From the NCBI GenBank assembly GCA_964500445.1, contig CAZCOG010000035.1, forward strand, positions 7,714 to 71,713: 64,000 nt of DNA, written 5' to 3'. The notes below the pieces were generated by a model, which had not been told where the DNA came from, ran no database searches, and was given only the letters and a program-made list of their open reading frames with translations. Numbering within the stretch: the stretch's first letter is position 1; each line of letters begins with the position of its first letter. This document shows, one piece after another, positions 8,585 through 17,589 of the stretch. Source of the DNA: Persicitalea sp964500445. GTDB taxonomy: Bacteria; Bacteroidota; Bacteroidia; Cytophagales; Spirosomataceae. Position numbers and translations under genes: made by a program.

Positions 8585-9319
8585 ATGTTTAGAAAATGGA
8601 TTATAGTGCCGATTATCCTGTTAATGACCGGATGTTCGTCACAAGCACAATTTGGCAAAACAAAGTTAGGCAAGATATTAGAGCAAGTTCAGGAGCAATC
8701 CGGCGCGCTTTCGGAAAATGAAATTGCCAATGGTCTGAAGGAAGCTTTAAAAGTTGGGATCGGGAACGGTTCAGCGGAAGCATCACGGACTGATGGATAT
8801 CTGAAAAACGAGTACATCAAAATCCTTTTTCCCCCAGATGCTCAGAAAGTGGAAAATACCCTGCGGCAAATAGGGCTAGGCGATGAAGTGGATCGATTTG
8901 TACTATCCTTGAATCGCGCGGCTGAGGACGCAGCAAAAAAATCCAAGCCGATTTTCATTAAAGCGATTACTTCAATGACGATCAATGATGCCGTCGGTAT
9001 CCTGAAAGGACCGGATGATGCAGCCACCAGCTATTTAAAGCGAACTACCAATGAGGAATTGTACAACACCTTTTTCCCGGTAGTTGATAGTACGCTCAAT
9101 CTCAATCAGGCTACGCGGTACTATGCAGACCTGGTAAATACCTATAATAAAATTCCTTTCGTCCAAAAGGTCAATCCTGACCTAAAGCAATACGCTACTC
9201 AGAAAGCCATGGATGGCCTTTACTTTCTGATAGCACAGGAAGAAAAGAAGATTCGGGAGGATCCCGCCGCCCGGGTAACGGATATTTTGAAGCGGGTGTT
9301 TGCGCGGGCTGGACAGTAG
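8585..9319 (+). CDS. DUF4197 domain lipoprotein
   Basis: From the ATG at 8585 the protein starts MFRKWIIVPIILLMTGC, a clean lipoprotein signal whose lipobox Cys is the 17th residue. An in-frame ATG at 8558 would add nine residues before it, but the inferred transcription start argues against it. The rest is a helical DUF4197 domain of about 220 residues with the conserved segments ISKAL-like NEIANGLKEAL, SMTINDAVGIL and ATRYYADLV. Function is unknown. The protein is probably anchored in the envelope on the periplasmic side. gldC follows 34 bases downstream but has its own promoter. Confidence 0.85.
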   Translation: MFRKWIIVPIILLMTGCSSQAQFGKTKLGKILEQVQEQSGALSENEIANGLKEALKVGIGNGSAEASRTDGYLKNEYIKILFPPDAQKVENTLRQIGLGDEVDRFVLSLNRAAEDAAKKSKPIFIKAITSMTINDAVGILKGPDDAATSYLKRTTNEELYNTFFPVVDSTLNLNQATRYYADLVNTYNKIPFVQKVNPDLKQYATQKAMDGLYFLIAQEEKKIREDPAARVTDILKRVFARAGQ

Positions 9320-9331
9320 TGCGTACTTTTG
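9299..9331 (+). promoter_or_regulatory. Promoter of gldC (TTTG-N21-TACTTTTG)
   Basis: TTTG at 9299-9302 and TACTTTTG at 9324-9331 form a full Bacteroidota sigma-A promoter with 21-base spacing. The -33 box lies inside the end of the DUF4197 gene. Expected start is near 9338, a leader of about 16 bases. Confidence 0.7.
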
Positions 9332-9353
9332 TAGAAATCCTTCTAACTAATTG

Positions 9354-9695
9354 ATGAAAAAATCAGAAATAAATTTCACTGTCGACCTCGACAACCAAAA
9401 CGTCCCTGACAAAATTCATTGGAGTGCTACAGATAATCCTAATGAGGGAATTGAGGATACTCGCGCAATTGCCGTAGCCGTTTGGGACCATTATCACCGT
9501 GGTACTTTAAAAATCGACCTTTGGACGAAAGATATGGAAGTCTTCGATATGAAGCGATTTTATATCGAAACAATGAGTGGCATCGCTGATACGCTATTGA
9601 CTGCAACCAATGATAAGAAAATGGCAGATAATATCGAGGCGCTTTGCCAGCAATTAAGCAAAGATCTTGAGGCAGAAATCAAGGCAGCGCAGTAA
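9354..9695 (+). CDS. gldC: Gliding motility protein GldC
   Basis: GldC is a small soluble protein (about 110 residues) required for full gliding in Flavobacterium johnsoniae, where gldB and gldC are adjacent. The reading MKKSEINFTVDLDNQNVP and the later TRAIAVAVWDHYHRGTLKIDLWT block are characteristic. The preferred start is ATG 9354, because the preceding in-frame TTG at 9351 adds only one residue. No gldB is next to it here. It is followed after 11 bases by the thioredoxin-like lipoprotein, likely in one transcript. Confidence 0.92.
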   Translation: MKKSEINFTVDLDNQNVPDKIHWSATDNPNEGIEDTRAIAVAVWDHYHRGTLKIDLWTKDMEVFDMKRFYIETMSGIADTLLTATNDKKMADNIEALCQQLSKDLEAEIKAAQ

Positions 9696-9706
9696 ACCGT
9701 TCAGTC

Positions 9707-10900
9707 ATGATGAAATTACTAAATATAGGCTTTTCGACTGGGTTAATTGGCTTGTTCTTTTTTCTTACGCTGTTAGTTTCTTGTCAGAAAAGTTCTGATA
9801 AACAAAAAGATAACAGTGAGGTTGCGTCAAATTCTGATAATGTTAATTCTCTAACTCCCGTAACCAATGAGGGAGTTATTTTTTATGCCAACAACGTGGA
9901 TAAAGCGTTTGAAATGGCAAAGGCGGAAGACAAGCCTCTCTTCATTGAGATTTACTCGGAATCATGCCATGTCTGCCAAAGCTTTATTCCTATTTTTAAG
10001 GAAGAAAAAGTTAGTGATTTCTACAATAAGACGTTTCTAAATTACCGTATCGAGGTCAACTCACCGGAGTTCCAGAGCTTCGTCTTGGGGCAAAAGATTT
10101 TTGTGCCGTCCTTACCATTGCTTCTCTATTTCGATCAAAATCGAAAGCTTATTCATTTGGGTACAATCGACGCTAATAGGGAAAAACTGATCGAGCAGGG
10201 AGAAATAGCCCTCAATCCAAATCGTCGGGCTGATTCTATGCAGAAACGGTTTGAAGCGGGAGAAAAAGATAATCAGTTTCTGGTTGATTACGCTTTGTTC
10301 AGTAAGGTAACTATGGATACGGCAGCCAACCGGAAGGCAATGGAAATATATGCTAGCCAACAACCGGAGAGCAGCTATACTTCGGAGACAAACTATCGGG
10401 CAATACAGAAATTACTCATGGATGTTGAAAATCCGTTAGGAAAGTACTTTGTGACCCATTTGCCGCTTTACAGACAAGGACGCGACGCCGCTGAGGTAAA
10501 GAATGTGGCCGAGAACCTTATCATGTCTTCCCTGTATAGTAGTTTTGGCAATCAATACAGTAGCAACAAAATCAAGCAAATGCGGGATTATATGATTGAG
10601 GCGGATATTGAGCCCCAAGTTGCTAGAAACCGGGTACTTTTACCGTTAATCAATGCCTATTTTCGCGAAAAAACACCGGAACGCGCCGTAGAACTGGTTA
10701 ATACGCACATTTCCCAGGTACCGCTTAAAGTACCTGACTATGCCTATCTGTTAAAGTACTTTAATGAGCATTCACCGGATGCAAGTTATGTACCCTCGGC
10801 TGAAAAATGGGCGGCCAATGCCCTTAACATGGCTCCGAAAGGTTCTGAGGAGGAAGTTAATCTGAGGATGGAACTGGCGGCAGCGAAGCGTCGGCTATAA
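9707..10900 (+). CDS. Thioredoxin-fold lipoprotein with CHVC motif and helical repeats
   Basis: A lipoprotein signal ends at Cys26 (LLVSC). A Ser/Asp/Asn-rich linker precedes a thioredoxin-like domain with the redox pair CHVC at residues 87-90, in the setting of a DUF255/thioredoxin_7 domain. Residues after about 190 look alpha-helical and TPR-like. It would act in the periplasm or at the outer membrane as a thiol oxidoreductase or chaperone. A partner is not identifiable. It starts 11 bases after gldC, so it may be translated from the gldC message. Confidence 0.75.
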   Translation: MMKLLNIGFSTGLIGLFFFLTLLVSCQKSSDKQKDNSEVASNSDNVNSLTPVTNEGVIFYANNVDKAFEMAKAEDKPLFIEIYSESCHVCQSFIPIFKEEKVSDFYNKTFLNYRIEVNSPEFQSFVLGQKIFVPSLPLLLYFDQNRKLIHLGTIDANREKLIEQGEIALNPNRRADSMQKRFEAGEKDNQFLVDYALFSKVTMDTAANRKAMEIYASQQPESSYTSETNYRAIQKLLMDVENPLGKYFVTHLPLYRQGRDAAEVKNVAENLIMSSLYSSFGNQYSSNKIKQMRDYMIEADIEPQVARNRVLLPLINAYFREKTPERAVELVNTHISQVPLKVPDYAYLLKYFNEHSPDASYVPSAEKWAANALNMAPKGSEEEVNLRMELAAAKRRL

Positions 10901-10921
10901 AATTATTACTAAGCCTGTAAT

Positions 10922-11500
10922 TCAATTTTGTCCAAGCCGCTCCGATATTTTGGTATTGGACAAATCAATATTGAAAGGTGACTGAGAAAGTATTTGAACG
11001 GAATCTTCGTCGCCCAGTTCCACTGCCCTTAGCAAATCGCGTTTGGACTGAGAAAATTGATCCATTCGTAGCCGTGATAAGCCTCGTAATCGCAGAGCAT
11101 CCGCTTTTTCATTCCTGAAAAACCATACTGCTTTATCGAATTCCCGAAAAGCATCTTCAAATTCTTTCAAGGCGAAATGAGCTTTGCCCTTGTCCAAGTA
11201 ACAGTCAGCAAGCGTATTATCGAAGCTCAATGCCAGAGACAGGTCATAGATCGCGGAATAGTAATTCTCGTCATGCAGATTGCATTTTCCTCGATAGGCA
11301 TACGCTACTGCTGATTTTGGATTAGTCTTGACTGCTTCGTCGAAATAATGGAAAGCCGCTTCGAAATCGCTTTCGCTTATAAGTTTTACTCCTGCCGCGA
11401 ATCGTAATAAATCTTTATCCGCTTTGGTATCGTGATCTGTGAGGAAGTACTTTATAAAAAGGTAAGGAATAAATAGCAGGACGACCAGGCAAATTTCCAT
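10922..11500 (-). CDS. Membrane-anchored TPR protein
   Basis: The first 18 residues are one hydrophobic segment (EICLVVLLFIPYLFIKYF), so the protein is probably anchored in the inner membrane. It is followed by three to four tetratricopeptide repeats between about 38 and 170 (for example the FEAAFHYFDEAVKTNPKSAVAYAYRG unit, here only partly quoted in consensus spirit: ALxYAYRG). TPRs mediate protein-protein contacts and the partner is unknown. It is the last gene of the ispG-DUF6728-MmcQ string, 21 bases after the MmcQ stop. Confidence 0.72.
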   Translation of the reverse strand: MEICLVVLLFIPYLFIKYFLTDHDTKADKDLLRFAAGVKLISESDFEAAFHYFDEAVKTNPKSAVAYAYRGKCNLHDENYYSAIYDLSLALSFDNTLADCYLDKGKAHFALKEFEDAFREFDKAVWFFRNEKADALRLRGLSRLRMDQFSQSKRDLLRAVELGDEDSVQILSQSPFNIDLSNTKISERLGQN

Positions 11501-11521
11501 GGGATTTTGGTTTCTATACGG

Positions 11522-11872
11522 TCAGTTAAATTCTGCACGTACTTTGGCAGGAAGAGTAGCTACTACAAGTGTATAAGAGTCTTGAATCCAGGACTTTAAA
11601 GTTTCATTAGAAACGCTTCCGTTGGCCAATATCGTATTCCAGTGCTTTTTATTCATGTGGTAGCCGGGCAGAACACAGTCGTATTGTTCGCGTAGTTCCT
11701 GCGCTTTCTCTGGGTCACATTTTACGTTAAACTGCACAATTTCTGTATCTAACGAAGTGAGAAGAAATACTTTTCCCTTTACCTTGAATACCAGCGTTTG
11801 TTCGCCGAAAGGAAACCCTTCGGTAGTTCCAGGTAAGGAAAGGCAATAGTCGCGCAACTCTTCGATATTCAC
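11522..11872 (-). CDS. MmcQ/YjbR family protein
   Basis: At 116 residues this fits the YjbR/MmcQ family, small proteins with a CyaY-like fold often annotated as DNA-binding. Family marks are the start MNIEELRDYCLSLPG, the PFGEQTLVFKV strand and HMNKKHWNTI near residue 75. The physiological role is not established. The start overlaps the end of the DUF6728 gene by four bases, so it is probably translationally coupled. Confidence 0.85.
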   Translation of the reverse strand: MNIEELRDYCLSLPGTTEGFPFGEQTLVFKVKGKVFLLTSLDTEIVQFNVKCDPEKAQELREQYDCVLPGYHMNKKHWNTILANGSVSNETLKSWIQDSYTLVVATLPAKVRAEFN

Positions 11873-12057
11873 CGCGTGCAGGCTCTAAAAACCATCACTA
11901 TAACACAAAAAAGGAACATTACGATTGAAATCCGGTTGATCCCATGCATCATCTTTAAATTGAAGGAACTGGGATCGTTGGGATCAGGCTTTTTAAAAAC
12001 CCGGATGAAATATTTGAATACATCCCCAATCTGAAAATATTTTTTGAAATCACTCAT
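11869..12057 (-). CDS. Small membrane protein, DUF6728 family
   Basis: About 62 residues from MSDFKKYFQIGDVF. The C-terminal half is one hydrophobic helix (ISIVMFLFCVIVMVF). I chose ATG 12057 over an upstream in-frame ATG at 12108 because the longer version would overlap the end of ispG by about 50 bases, while the short one starts one base after the ispG stop. The family is small, Bacteroidota-specific and of unknown function. Tight coupling to ispG is typical of an operon. Confidence 0.72.
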   Translation of the reverse strand: MSDFKKYFQIGDVFKYFIRVFKKPDPNDPSSFNLKMMHGINRISIVMFLFCVIVMVFRACTR

Positions 12058-12058
12058 G

Positions 12059-14056
12059 TCAATTGTCTGAAGGTTCTGTCCACCTGCCATCTTCCTTAAT
12101 AATCCCAATCAATTCCGCAACGGCCTTATCCGCCGTGACTGAACGCTTTACAACCTGTTGGCCTCGGTAGAGGGCTATTTTATCTTTTCCCATGCCCACA
12201 TACCCATAATCGGCATCGGCCATTTCGCCGGGGCCATTCACGATGCAGCCCATGATGCCAATTTTTAAACCCTTAAGATGCTCGGTATGTTTGCGAATCA
12301 TGGCGGTAGTTTCCTGCAAATCGAATAAAGTCCGACCGCAGGAAGGGCAGGAGATATACTCGGTTTTTGACATTCGGGTGCGCGCTGCCTGTAGTACGCC
12401 AAAAGCAATCGAATTAAACTCAGCGGCCGTTTTTAACTTCACGACTTTCTCGACAGCACCTTCATAATCAGGGCTTAACCAAATTCCGTCGCCTAGCCCA
12501 TCCACCAGTAAACCTCCAACGTCCGTTGCTGCATAAAGTGGTAATGTCTCGGAATTCTGTGCATCATAAGTTCGCCTGACTATAACCGGCGAATCAATCT
12601 TCTTTTCAAGCAACTTGAAAAATAATCGCCGCAGCTCCGGCATGGCGTGCTCATTACCCGATGTAAGTACCAAAACTACGTTAGCGCTATCATTAAATTG
12701 ATCAAGGAAATGCTCGTTAAAGTCATTTATGTCGCCTTGAACAAAGTTTAATGAATGATGCAGAGATTGATTACTGGAAAATTCTTGGACTGTTAAAAGA
12801 GGTAGTTTGTTTTTGCGATCCGCATGAGCAAGCCAGACTTGATAATCTAGAATTTCTTTTAGTCCGTTAGGGAGCATGAAAGGAATGGGTTGCTGGCCAG
12901 AGTAAATGTAGTCGGCTCCCTGATCGTTCATCGCCCACTTATCAGGAACGGGAAGAAAAAAATGACCAACGCTTCGAAGGTCCTCGTGAGTCTCGACGGT
13001 GACAGATGAGTAATCGGCAATAACACGCGGAACGTTTATTCCACCAATATTGGATACTTCCTGTGTAGAGCGGCGAGTGTACTGAAAAGGATCAATGGGA
13101 ATTTGCTCAATGGGCTCGATAGGGGGGTGATTGGGGCGCAAAGTGTATCGATCGACCAATGCTCTGGCCACAGGTACTTCGTTTTCTGGTGCTTCGGTGA
13201 GCGACACCCGAACAGTATCGCCCAAACCATCTTCCAAAAGAGTTCCGATTCCAACAGCTGATTTAATACGGCCATCTTCAGCTTCACCAGCCTCGGTGAC
13301 ACCCAAATGCAGTGGGTATGGTTTCAGGCCTTCTTCGTCCAGACGCTGAACCAGCAATCGGTAGGCTTCTACCATCACCTGCGTGTTACTGGATTTCATG
13401 GAAAGTACTATTTGCGAGTAGTTCATTTCCTCGCAAATCCGCAGGAATTCCAGAGCCGATTCCACCATGCCAAGCGGTGTATCACCGTATCGACTCAAAA
13501 TTCGGTCGGAAAGTGACCCGTGGTTAGTTCCGATGCGCATCGCGGTACCATATTCCTGGCAAATCCTGACCAAAGGAATAAATTTCTCCCTGATTCGCTC
13601 CAATTCTGCTGCGTACGATTCATCTGTATAGTCGATTACTTCGAATCGCTTCCGGTCGGCGTAGTTACCTGGGTTAATCCTGACCTTTTCGACAATCCTG
13701 GCGGCCAGCTCGGCGGCGTTAGGGGTAAAGTGAATATCTGCGATCAGAGGTACCCGGATTCCGCGGGACAGCAATCCCTTCTTAATATTTTCAAGATTCT
13801 GAGCCTCTTTTACACTCGGTGCCGTAATTCTCACATACTCACATCCTGCTTCAACCATCCTGATTACTTCGGCGATCGAACCCTCGGTATCCATGGTATC
13901 GACAGTAGTCATCGACTGCACCCGAATCGGGTAGTCGGAACCTAAGGGTAAATCGCCGATATTGACCGTTATCGTTTTCCGGCGAAGGTACTTTGTAAGG
14001 GAAGGACAGTAGGAGTTTTTAGAGACTAAGACAGGATCGGGAAGAATGGCTTCCAT
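12059..14056 (-). CDS. ispG: 4-hydroxy-3-methylbut-2-enyl diphosphate synthase IspG, long form
   Basis: IspG reduces methylerythritol cyclodiphosphate to HMBPP, the penultimate step of the MEP isoprenoid pathway. The 665 residues make it the long type known from plants, Chlamydia and Bacteroidota, where an extra domain sits between the TIM barrel (about 20-280) and the C-terminal reductase domain. The [4Fe-4S] ligands are visible: Cys570 and Cys573 in CPSC, Cys604 in GCIVNGPGE, and Glu611. The spacing equals that of the E. coli Cys305-Glu312 pair. It is followed immediately by three small genes on the same strand. Confidence 0.96.
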   Translation of the reverse strand: MEAILPDPVLVSKNSYCPSLTKYLRRKTITVNIGDLPLGSDYPIRVQSMTTVDTMDTEGSIAEVIRMVEAGCEYVRITAPSVKEAQNLENIKKGLLSRGIRVPLIADIHFTPNAAELAARIVEKVRINPGNYADRKRFEVIDYTDESYAAELERIREKFIPLVRICQEYGTAMRIGTNHGSLSDRILSRYGDTPLGMVESALEFLRICEEMNYSQIVLSMKSSNTQVMVEAYRLLVQRLDEEGLKPYPLHLGVTEAGEAEDGRIKSAVGIGTLLEDGLGDTVRVSLTEAPENEVPVARALVDRYTLRPNHPPIEPIEQIPIDPFQYTRRSTQEVSNIGGINVPRVIADYSSVTVETHEDLRSVGHFFLPVPDKWAMNDQGADYIYSGQQPIPFMLPNGLKEILDYQVWLAHADRKNKLPLLTVQEFSSNQSLHHSLNFVQGDINDFNEHFLDQFNDSANVVLVLTSGNEHAMPELRRLFFKLLEKKIDSPVIVRRTYDAQNSETLPLYAATDVGGLLVDGLGDGIWLSPDYEGAVEKVVKLKTAAEFNSIAFGVLQAARTRMSKTEYISCPSCGRTLFDLQETTAMIRKHTEHLKGLKIGIMGCIVNGPGEMADADYGYVGMGKDKIALYRGQQVVKRSVTADKAVAELIGIIKEDGRWTEPSDN

Positions 14057-14177
14057 AGAGCAATAGCGTTTTATTTCAAAACGATGTCGGTTCCAAAAAG
14101 TTCTTATTTAAAGAAAAATGAAAGTGTAATTCCTTTAACTTGAATTCTGAAAAAGGAGGTCTTTCCAGTTCAGGAAT

Positions 14178-15401
14178 CTACCACACCCGCTTATTATGTC
14201 CCCAGACGGCGTAGTAATAGATAAACAAATACAAGGGTATCAGGAGCACATACGCATTTTGGGTACTACCCATTGAGTCGGCTAAGGCACCATATACGAG
14301 TGGCAAAATGGCTCCGCCTGAAATACCCATAACCAGCAGGGCCGCGCCGGTTTTGATGAATTTGCCTAAACCTTCAATCGCCAGCGGCCATATGGCCGGC
14401 CACATTACGGCATTGGATAAGCCAAGAAGTGCAATGCAAAGTACTGAGGTATAACCCGTGGTGAATATTGCCACGATGGTCACAATAATTCCGAATAACG
14501 CAGAGAATTTCAGCCAGGCTTGTTGAGAAATGTACTTGGGAATCAATAAAATGCCCATGATGTAGCCAATAATCATGGCGCTCAAAGTATATGTTCCGAA
14601 TAATTTGGCTTCTTCTTCGGGAAAACCGCTGGTCACGCCATAACTAATGATGGTGTCGCCAGCAATTACCTCGACCCCCACGTAACAAAAGATGGCAAAA
14701 ACACCCAGCATCAGATTAGGGAACTGAAAAATGCTGTCTTTGGCAACAACTACCGAACCGTCGGTGGGCAAGTCTTCTTCTGGTTCATCGATTTCTGGTA
14801 AGTTTTTTGACAATTTTATGAGTAGCGCCATTCCCACTAAAACTCCCGTCAAAATTAAATACGGCGTAACTACCTTGTCCAATTCCTCTGCCTGGCTGGT
14901 AGCCGTAGTTCCTGCCAGTAATAATCCGCCAAAAATAACCTGGCTGACAATACCCGCTGCCTTATTGGCCAGTCCCATGAAACTGATACGAGCTGCTGCA
15001 CTTTCTTTCGGGCCCAGAATGGTTACGTAGGGATTTATAGCAGTTTGTAACAAAGTAAGGCCTATGCCAATAGTAAATAAGCCGACCAAAAATAAAGTAT
15101 AGGATGCAGAACTTGCCGCTGGTACAAAAATCACTGTTCCCACGGCCATAACCAACAGGCCAACGGACATACCATTTTTGAAGCCAACCATTTTGAGGAC
15201 CGCAGCCGAAGGCAACGCCATCAGGGTATAGGAAATAAAGAAGGCAAAGGTGACGAGATAAGAGCTGGTGTTGTCGAGGTTAAAAGCCTTTTGAAAAAAT
15301 GTGATCAACGTTCCGTTTACCCAGGTCACAAAACCCAGGATGAAGAAAAGTACACCAACTATAATTAAAGGGCCGAGGTAGTTTGATTTTTTTTGAGACA
15401 C
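14178..15401 (-). CDS. Sugar MFS transporter, FucP/GluP type
   Basis: A 12-helix major facilitator of 407 residues in the inner membrane. The FucP-subfamily signatures are present: LGFVTWVNGTLITF in helix 1 and the long LTLLQTAINPYVTILGP motif near residue 120. Family members import L-fucose, glucose, galactose or related sugars with protons. It lies 97 bases downstream of the GH109-type gene on the same strand, consistent with uptake of a sugar released or processed by that enzyme, though the specific sugar is not readable. Confidence 0.9.
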   Translation of the reverse strand: MSQKKSNYLGPLIIVGVLFFILGFVTWVNGTLITFFQKAFNLDNTSSYLVTFAFFISYTLMALPSAAVLKMVGFKNGMSVGLLVMAVGTVIFVPAASSASYTLFLVGLFTIGIGLTLLQTAINPYVTILGPKESAAARISFMGLANKAAGIVSQVIFGGLLLAGTTATSQAEELDKVVTPYLILTGVLVGMALLIKLSKNLPEIDEPEEDLPTDGSVVVAKDSIFQFPNLMLGVFAIFCYVGVEVIAGDTIISYGVTSGFPEEEAKLFGTYTLSAMIIGYIMGILLIPKYISQQAWLKFSALFGIIVTIVAIFTTGYTSVLCIALLGLSNAVMWPAIWPLAIEGLGKFIKTGAALLVMGISGGAILPLVYGALADSMGSTQNAYVLLIPLYLFIYYYAVWGHNKRVW

Positions 15402-15498
15402 GGGGAGGGAAGGTTTTTGTTAAAAAGGTACTTGTTAATAGGTAGATTGAAGATGTATTCAGGCAAATATTTTATTCATTTTTTTTTTCGTATCCGAT

Positions 15499-16857
15499 TC
15501 AATAATCTCCATTGAGGCCAAATATACGCTTGTTTGTGCGCCATTTACCACGCGTGAAGTCGGGAATTTCAACTGGTGAGCTTCCCCGGGCTATCGAAAG
15601 TTCGGATAGCGGGCTGATGGCGCTCCATGCGGCAGCGTCATAAACGTCGATAGGGGGAGCTACTTTGCGCTTTATTGCCTCAATGAAGCCGCGCAACACG
15701 AAATAGTCAATGCCTCCGTGGCCCGTATTTTCGGCTTCGCTCGCATTTTGTTGCCAAACCGGGTGATCGTATTTGTCCAGAATGGGACCCGCTGGCTCCC
15801 AGGTGTGCGGCTTTTTGGCTGAATCTTCCAGATAAATCATACTACCATCATTCATCCAGATACCTTCTGTCCCCTGCGCCCGGAAACCAAGCGAGTAGGG
15901 GCGGGGTGAGTTCGTGTCATGCATGATCACAATATTCTCCCCATTATAACAATCGATAACAGTCGTCACTACATCCCCCAACTTAAATTTAACCTTGGCA
16001 TTCGGGTGATTTTCTCCGCCCTTATCGACAATATATTTGTGCAAACTCCGTGACTTGGTGGCAGTAGAGGTAAGGTAATTGAATTTATTTCCCCGGTTGA
16101 TGTCAAGCCAATGAGCCACCGGGCCAAGTCCATGCGTAGGATAAATATCCCCATTGCGATCGATGGAATGCTGGGTTCGCCATTTGGCTTCCGAATATCC
16201 TTTCTCGCCGAACTCTACCCCACCACCATACGCTTGTTTTCCATCATTGAATTTCACTTCTCTTAAATCGTGCTGATAACCACAATGCGCGTAAGTCATC
16301 TCTCCAAATATACCTTTCCGTATCATGTTCAGTACCGCCATTACGTCACGGCGGTAACATACATTCTCCAAAATCATGCAATGTGATCCTGTCTGTTCAT
16401 GAGTATCTACCAGATCCCAGGATTCCTGTAAGGTAACAGTGGCCGAAACTTCTACTCCAGCGTACTTTCCGGCTTTCATGACCGCTACGGACATGGGTAC
16501 ATGCCATTCCCAGGGAGTAGCGATCACTACTCCATCGAGATCATCCCGTTTGACCATATTCAAAAAATCTTCCTCGCCAGTAGAATAAACCTGTGGTTTT
16601 TTCCGGCCGGCTTTGGCGATCATAGCCTGGGTAGTACTAATTGCATTTGGGTCGATGTCGCAGATCGCGTTAATTTCGACGTCAGGACGGTACATGGCCT
16701 GCTGCACATGATTACGGCCCCGCATACCGACGCCAATGAATCCAAGTCGAACTTTGTCTGCTGGGGCGGGGTTTGTAAAGTTAATTGCAGGAATAAAACC
16801 AGAGGCAGTCACTGCCAGGCCGCTTTTTTGCAAGAAATTTCGTCTATTCATTAGCAT
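15499..16857 (-). CDS. Gfo/Idh/MocA-family protein, GH109-type glycosidase
   Basis: A Tat-type leader (NRRNFLQKSG then a hydrophobic run) indicates export folded with cofactor. The Rossmann domain (from about 33) has GFIGVGMRGRNHV for NAD binding, and the C-terminal oxidoreductase domain follows. The blocks ENVCYRRDV, YPTHGLGPVAHWL and GHGGIDYF are typical of GH109, whose founding enzymes are NAD-dependent alpha-N-acetylgalactosaminidases. The ATG three residues in (16851) may be the true start, since it puts the twin arginines in the usual place. The 5' region carries repeated CCGTTTA motifs and a G-run. Substrate is inferred from family only. Confidence 0.85.
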   Translation of the reverse strand: MLMNRRNFLQKSGLAVTASGFIPAINFTNPAPADKVRLGFIGVGMRGRNHVQQAMYRPDVEINAICDIDPNAISTTQAMIAKAGRKKPQVYSTGEEDFLNMVKRDDLDGVVIATPWEWHVPMSVAVMKAGKYAGVEVSATVTLQESWDLVDTHEQTGSHCMILENVCYRRDVMAVLNMIRKGIFGEMTYAHCGYQHDLREVKFNDGKQAYGGGVEFGEKGYSEAKWRTQHSIDRNGDIYPTHGLGPVAHWLDINRGNKFNYLTSTATKSRSLHKYIVDKGGENHPNAKVKFKLGDVVTTVIDCYNGENIVIMHDTNSPRPYSLGFRAQGTEGIWMNDGSMIYLEDSAKKPHTWEPAGPILDKYDHPVWQQNASEAENTGHGGIDYFVLRGFIEAIKRKVAPPIDVYDAAAWSAISPLSELSIARGSSPVEIPDFTRGKWRTNKRIFGLNGDY

Positions 16858-17169
16858 TATGAAATTTTAATTAGAAGCTGCAAAATAATCCTTAAATCAC
16901 CCAATAGTAAATTTATTTATTAATTGGGGGGGGGGTATATGCAGTTTTCTGAATAAGTATCTAATTATTAACCGTTTAGCTCCGTTTTATCAAAAAATTT
17001 TTTATAAAAAATTAAACGGATTAACCCAAACAAAACAAATTAACACGCCGTTTATCCAGTGCATTTTTAACCTAACGGGCCAAGGTTAATCCCCGCTCAG
17101 TGGTCATGAATGTGTTGTACACATACTCTGTAACGACATTTAGACCCAATATTCATTTTAAATTTTCGC
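16858..17169. promoter_or_regulatory. Divergent regulatory region between the GH109-type gene and queD
   Basis: The 312 bases separating two divergent genes hold no coding sequence. They contain an uninterrupted run of ten G (16926-16935) and three direct CCGTTTA-like motifs (16972, 16982, 17048). One inverted TAAACGG (17013-17019) is also present. TCCGTTT (16981) and AAACGGA (17014) could pair around an A/T-rich loop. No clear TAnnTTTG element was found on either strand, so promoters cannot be placed. The motif cluster suggests a regulator-binding region. Confidence 0.4.
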
Positions 17170-17589
17170 ATGACTTCTCAAAGAGTTTCGGTGTTCCGCA
17201 GGGAGCATTTTAATGCCGCACATCGTCTTAATAATCCTAATTGGTCGGATGAGAAAAACGAACGTGTATACGGCAAATGCAATAATTTTAACTTTCATGG
17301 TCATAACTACGATTTAGAAGTACGGCTAACGGGGGAGATCGATCCCGAAACCGGTTACGTTTACGACATGAAGAAACTGAGTGATGTGATTAAGGAAAAT
17401 GTACTTGACCGTTTTGACCATAAAAACCTGAATCTGGATACTGAAGAATTCAGCGATTTGAATCCTTCAGCCGAAAATATCGCCATTGTGATTCACGATA
17501 TCCTAAGGAAAATAATTGACCCTAAGTTTGATTTGAAAATTCGTCTCTACGAAACAGAAAGAAATTATGTTGAATACCCCACCAAATAA
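17170..17589 (+). CDS. queD: 6-pyruvoyl-tetrahydropterin synthase / 6-carboxytetrahydropterin synthase family (QueD-like)
   Basis: A 139-residue T-fold enzyme acting on 7,8-dihydroneopterin triphosphate. The zinc ligands His18 (FNAAHRL), His43 and His45 (FHGHNY) and the catalytic Cys37 (GKCNNFNFHGH) are all present. Glu at LYETERNY near the C-terminus is the substrate anchor. It overlaps the folE reading frame by 23 bases, so product and substrate enzymes are made together. Whether it makes 6-carboxytetrahydropterin for queuosine or 6-pyruvoyltetrahydropterin is not decided by the sequence; queuosine is the commoner bacterial role. Confidence 0.88.
   Translation: MTSQRVSVFRREHFNAAHRLNNPNWSDEKNERVYGKCNNFNFHGHNYDLEVRLTGEIDPETGYVYDMKKLSDVIKENVLDRFDHKNLNLDTEEFSDLNPSAENIAIVIHDILRKIIDPKFDLKIRLYETERNYVEYPTK

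Noticed and set aside
12058..12108. Longer version of the DUF6728 protein starting inside ispG
   Set aside because: The extra 17 residues overlap the 3' end of ispG and lack family resemblance; the ATG one base after the ispG stop gives a normal start.
13520..13945. 141-residue antisense open frame within ispG
   Set aside because: ispG is complete and conserved on the other strand; the antisense frame has no recognisable domain or start context.
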